Below, in pieces: positions 60,459 to 64,000 of a DNA stretch of 64,000 nucleotides (within the stretch, counting starts at the first letter, position 1; every line of letters starts with the position of its first letter). Made by a program: the position numbers and the translations under genes. Below the pieces are notes generated by a model. The model ran no database searches. It saw only the letters and a list, made by a program, of their open reading frames with translations, and had not been told where the DNA came from. The stretch is from Ziziphus jujuba. Its lineage: Eukaryota > Streptophyta > Magnoliopsida > Rosales > Rhamnaceae. The stretch covers positions 2,036,001 to 2,100,000 of the forward strand of contig NC_083386.1 in NCBI RefSeq assembly GCF_031755915.1, written 5' to 3'.

Positions 60459-60878
60459 CATACCTACCTCTCCAATTTGATAGCATAATACATTAATTTT
60501 GGTAGCTAGACCTTTATATAAGAGAGCCAAGATTTTATATGTCCATATTAGCAATGTTTTGATTTATACATTTTTACTTTTCCTAACAATGGTTTGGGTC
60601 AATAATTGGTGTGGTAAGAGTTTTTTTATTTTTATTTTTTTTCCTTTATTGAAACGAAACCTCAATTGTTCTTTTTTTTGACTCATTTTCTGACCTCCAC
60701 CAAGTCAGCTTTCTGACCTCCACCAAGTTAGTTGTCTAATATTCATTTTCCATATGACAAGCAGCTCTCTGATATTCATTTTCCATGTGATTAATTGTGT
60801 GAATCTTTCTGACCTCCACCACGTCAGCTTTCTAATATTCATTTTCCATATGATTAATTGCGTGAATCTCACCTTATG
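60459..60878 (-). promoter_or_regulatory. Upstream region of locus D with a short duplication
   Basis: Presumed promoter region of locus D. A segment of about 70 bases is repeated near 60690-60870 (GACCTCCACCA, then ATATTCATTTTCCAT, then GATTAATTG, each present two to three times). TATA-like strings occur near 60535, but no start site can be fixed from sequence. Confidence 0.4.
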
Positions 60879-61009
60879 GAGGGTCGCACTGACAGCTCAA
60901 GTGGCAGGGCACAGCACAACCCACGCTGTGGTGCGGGGTTCGACCGTTGGGGTAGGATGCCTGGGGCCCGCCACACTAGCAAAACAAGAAAAAAAGAAAA
61001 GAAAAGAAT
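60879..61009 (+). mobile_element. tRNA-derived SINE
   Basis: A 131-bp element with an internal RNA polymerase III promoter: an A-box-like GCTCAAGTGGC at 60894-60904 and a B box GGTTCGACC at 60937-60945. It ends in an A-rich tail. An imperfect target duplication flanks it: AATCTCACCTTATG at 60865-60878 and AATCTCATCTCATG at 61010-61023 (12 of 14 match). It does not code for protein and would have used LINE-encoded enzymes. Confidence 0.75.
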
Positions 61010-62368
61010 AATCTCATCTCATGAATTGATGCTGAGTGAATTAATTACAACTTTATTTTATACATTGCGGATCAATACAAAAGCCTGTTTAAAAGTGAGA
61101 CGTAGCCAAATAATAATTACATAAAACAAAAGGAAATTTTGGAACAATCTTTGTAAAGCAAACACGTGGGGTTTGCGTTGGCAAACACGTGGCATTGTCT
61201 TGGTGGCTTGAATATGCCAATGCACCAGAGCCTTAATTCTCTGATCTGTTCTTACACTGTCCAATGATCCAACTCCACCTTCTCCTCCTTCTTGATGTAT
61301 GACTTTTGTCTTCATTCCCTGAGACTTCACGGCATTTGTGTGAACAAAAGAAAAAAATAAAATAAAAAGAAAAAGAAAAAAATCTGCTTGCATGCTCTTA
61401 CACTTGAACCCAGGATCAAGAAAGACCCTTTTCATTTCAGGTCACGTAACCACAAGGCTGCAAGAGTACAAAAAATTAAATAAATATATAAGTTCAAAAT
61501 TTTACAAAATTTAATTTAATTATAATTGTATACAGCTTTAAAAGTTTCTATAAAATGTGAATATTACATTGGTGGAGTGGTATAACGTGGCAAAGAAAAT
61601 GGTAAAGAATTTGATATTCTTTCGCTTTAAGATAATTTTCATTTAATCAAATGTCTCCCAAATTACAATGACTACTTTCTAAAAATAATCCTCGACAAAC
61701 AACTTTTGTGTTGCTCTCTCTTTCGCTAATATGAATAATGGTAAAAATAAAACAAAGAGTATATTTTCTTATCTCTTAAATCTTAGAAAATTATTATTAT
61801 TTTTAAAAAAGATTATGCCTACTATGAAGAAAATCAAGTCAATACTTCTCTATGAAATCGTATTCTTTCACTAAAATATTATTTTTTAAAAAATAAAAAA
61901 TAAAAAATCCAAGTGTTTTAAATAATTTGGCAACCAAATAAACAAATAGTATTTATAATTTCATTTCATAAAAATTCCTACAGAAGCATGAGTGACTTCT
62001 GCAAAATATCTTACTTAGATGCTTCCTCATCCACTTTTCACACTTACCTCGTTAACTTTATGATAATTTTTCTATTTAGAAGAATTATGGAGGGCCTTCT
62101 CACAAACATTGGGTGCCTTTTTCAGTGGTCCACCCCCCTCATCACCGTTTTATTCCCCCCACCCCCCGCCCCCTTCCCATAAAAAAATGAAGAAAAAAAG
62201 TAAAAAGCAATGGTTTACTTGAAGTAATAGCTGTTTATATACATAAAGAAAAAAGTGCAATGCATTAATTAATAATACATATGGAGTTCTCTTAGAAGAA
62301 GAAAAAAAACTAAATTAATTAGAAACACAGACCGGCCAGGAGAGTCAACATACTGCTGCTTATCATCT
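61010..62368. other. Spacer between loci F and D
   Basis: No gene can be supported. The part at 61130-61440 is less AT-rich and holds two AAACACGTGG motifs (near 61160 and 61185) but no recognisable protein. 62128-62178 is a C-rich tract with runs of five to six C. From about 62180 the DNA is presumably the 3' flank of locus F. Confidence 0.5.
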
Positions 62369-63058
62369 TCAGAATCCAAAACCATGTCTAACATCTTTTT
62401 TATTTAAGGAGACAATTGTGAGGATTGGAGATAAATAAAAGAAAGAAATAAAGCCAACAAACGAAGCAGCACAAAGGCAGACAACATCAGCAATGTTTGA
62501 TTTCTCAGGTACTACTAGTCCTATGCCACAGACAAAAGCAATAAACATTGAAAAAAGTGAAATGTCTGCTAGGATTAGCACCCACTTTATCATGTGAAAA
62601 AAGCTTACGAGTTTTCGAGACAATGGGGATGAAAAGCGGATGAGCATAATGGCAAATGAGGAAAAAAAAGCTGCTACATCGAAAAACAGAAAAAGATTGA
62701 AAGGTTGTCTTCGCTGCAGTGAAACTGCTAAGCCTTTGTCATTGTATCCACCAGGAATCGGGAGGGCAGCTGTGAAGGTGACAGTAGCAATGAGAGTGAC
62801 TACCAATGTGGTAAAGCTGTCGACATCTTTCGTGATTTCTTCTGATACTTCATGTTGTTTCTCTTCTTTCTCTTTGAGTTTTTGTGGTCAACCATAATTA
62901 TGCGTTAGTTTCTCTTCTTTCTCTTCGAGATTTTGTAGTCGACCATCATTATGCGTTAGCTTCTCACAACTCTCTGCTTCTTAAGATTTTCTTATGGACT
63001 TCTGTTCCAAACTTGGTATTCCTATGATCTCTTTCTGAAACTTCAACACAATTTCCCA
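62369..63058 (-). pseudogene. Locus F PGG exon
   Basis: The exon starts after a GTGCAG acceptor at 63059 with WEIVLKFQKEIIGIPSLEQK. In-frame TAA (62985-62983) and TGA (62892-62890) follow in the charged linker. The linker contains a tandem 17-residue unit (KLTHNDGRLQNLEEKEE and its copy). After the second stop the frame is open to 62369: EEITKDVDSFTT, then the PGG signature TFTAALPIPGGYNDKG and four membrane segments ending KKDVRHGFGF. This PGG domain is more diverged from A and B than those are from each other. Confidence 0.82.
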
Positions 63059-63616
63059 CTGCACACATGTATATATAATGATCAAGAGTAAGATCAAGCT
63101 GAGAATATATCAATGCGGCAATACCTGGAGGTCTTCTAACATTTACGTAGTTGGAGACTAGTGATCAAGATTGATGTGTTGTAAAGACGATCATCCATTC
63201 ATCAGATTAGAGTTTTGTACCCATTAATACACAAAGTACTAGAGACCTAACCATGGGCATGCGTTTCGTACAATATATAATTTTTTGGAATCCGAAATTT
63301 CTATTTAAGCTTATATTAATTTAAGCATTGGAGGTGCCTTGGCAAGCGCATGCATCACCAATCTCACCATCTAGCTATTAATATAATAGGTTTTTACATC
63401 TAGATTAAGTAGCATAATTGATATTATGCTAGGTACTAAATGTGTGTGTGTATATATATATATATGTATATTTATTAAAAAAAAAAGAAATATATATGAG
63501 AAATTATCAAATTCCAAGACCGTATTATATGTATGGGTTGAAATAAGTCTAAGATTGCAATGTAAGCCAAGCATCCATATATAGTTCTCTTTATTTATAT
63601 GTGACAGAAAACTTAC
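63059..63616 (-). other. Intron 2 of locus F
   Basis: AT-rich intron between the GTAAGT donor (63616-63611) and the GTGCAG acceptor at 63059. It contains (AT)n near 63450. No gene is seen. Confidence 0.7.
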
Positions 63617-64000
63617 CACGTCGATGTTTTTTAGCTCCTTGTTTGATAGGATAATGTCTATGAATGTCATTCCATCTTTATTTGTAGCCCCTTTGTCAGT
63701 TTTCGAGTCATTTGCCAGCATTGCTAAAATATCGAAATGTCGTTGAGTAGAGGCTAGATGCAAAGCTGTATTTCCTTCATTATCTTTCTCGTTTACAAGA
63801 TCCTGAAATGCTAACGATTCTAGTAAAACTTTCACCACACTCTTCACTCCACTTTCCACAGCAACTGAAGTGCTGTCTGATTTTTATCATCCAACAACTC
63901 ACAAATTTCTGGACATCTTTCAATCAGTTTTCTAATTACTTCAACATGTCCTTTCTTTGCTGAAATGTGAAGAGCAGACATTCCTTCTTTGTTCCTTGCA
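63617..64000 (-). pseudogene. Locus F ankyrin exon 2, partial at the window edge
   Basis: Continues past the right edge. Read on the - strand it shows KEGMSALHISAKKGHVEVIRKL and ICELLDDKNQTAL. One base is then missing near 63865 (compare TALHVAVES elsewhere), after which GNTALHLASTQRHFD, TDKGATNKDG and ELKNIDV follow to the GTAAGT donor. The single-base loss breaks the frame in a different repeat from that in locus A. Confidence 0.83.

Noticed and set aside
60879..61009. Functional tRNA gene
   Set aside because: The A-like and B boxes are present, but no complete cloverleaf or acceptor stem is visible, and an A-rich tail with flanking direct repeats fits a SINE.
61058..61435. 125-residue frame on the - strand
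   Set aside because: It has no recognisable domain, and its N-terminal part is low-complexity. It is not counted as a gene.

Overview
This is a nuclear window from a flowering plant, most likely a eudicot; the species cannot be named from the sequence. The evidence is strongly AT-rich DNA with long (AT)n tracts, intron-containing genes with GT-AG boundaries, Ty1/copia and Ty3/gypsy LTR retrotransposons primed by initiator Met-tRNA, a TRIM, a MITE and a tRNA-derived SINE. No bacterial-style operon, CRISPR array, rRNA or tRNA gene was seen.

The only host gene family present is the ankyrin-repeat plus PGG-domain membrane protein family (ACD6-like / ITN1-like). Six copies or parts of copies were found. 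On the + strand are locus A (exon 2 at 2462-2999, PGG exon about 3535-4424, exon 1 beyond the left edge), fragment E (10690-10933 plus 14488-14560) and locus B (exon 1 at 18826-19363, exon 2 at 40776-41314, PGG exon split between 41868-42015 and 48323-49114). On the - strand are PGG remnant G (50745-50400), locus D (exon 1 from 60458, exon 2 split by a copia element, PGG exon 53349-52830) and locus F (exon 2 from the right edge to 63617, PGG exon 63058-62369). A smaller - strand PGG scrap lies at 8560-8625. Every copy visible here carries at least one lesion (frameshift, in-frame stop or transposon insertion) or is only a fragment, although the PGG exons of A and B remain long open frames. The two orientations converge at about 49.8-50.4 kb.

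Locus A and locus B lie in a segmental duplication: 1-5063 pairs with 20904-49771. Copy B has been swollen about sixfold by transposons that are absent from copy A, so copy A supplies the pre-insertion sites. Intron 1 of B holds a MITE (21020-21337), a degraded LTR fragment (about 22560-23600) and a three-layer nest. In that nest a TRIM (23997-40171, target duplication TGTAG) was entered by a Del/Tekay-like gypsy element (24146-39919, CAGAT/CAGGT), which was entered by a truncated gypsy element on the - strand (28794-35500, GATGG). A sister of that last element (42016-48322, GTTTT) sits on the + strand inside the PGG exon of B. Two solo LTRs of the Del-like family lie at 5621-8433 (-) and 10934-14482 (+).

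On the right, a decayed copia element (54021-59571, AGACA) interrupts ankyrin exon 2 of locus D, and a SINE (60879-61009) lies upstream of its first exon. The remaining DNA is AT-rich spacer with a triplicated A-rich unit (16541-18135), a 554-bp tandem duplication (9017-10140) and simple repeats. Overall the window shows a tandem defence-type gene cluster being taken apart by nested retrotransposons. I did not find a clearly new molecular system; the most distinctive items are the datable insertion nest, the truncated gypsy family, and an LTR placed just upstream of an intact PGG-only reading frame.
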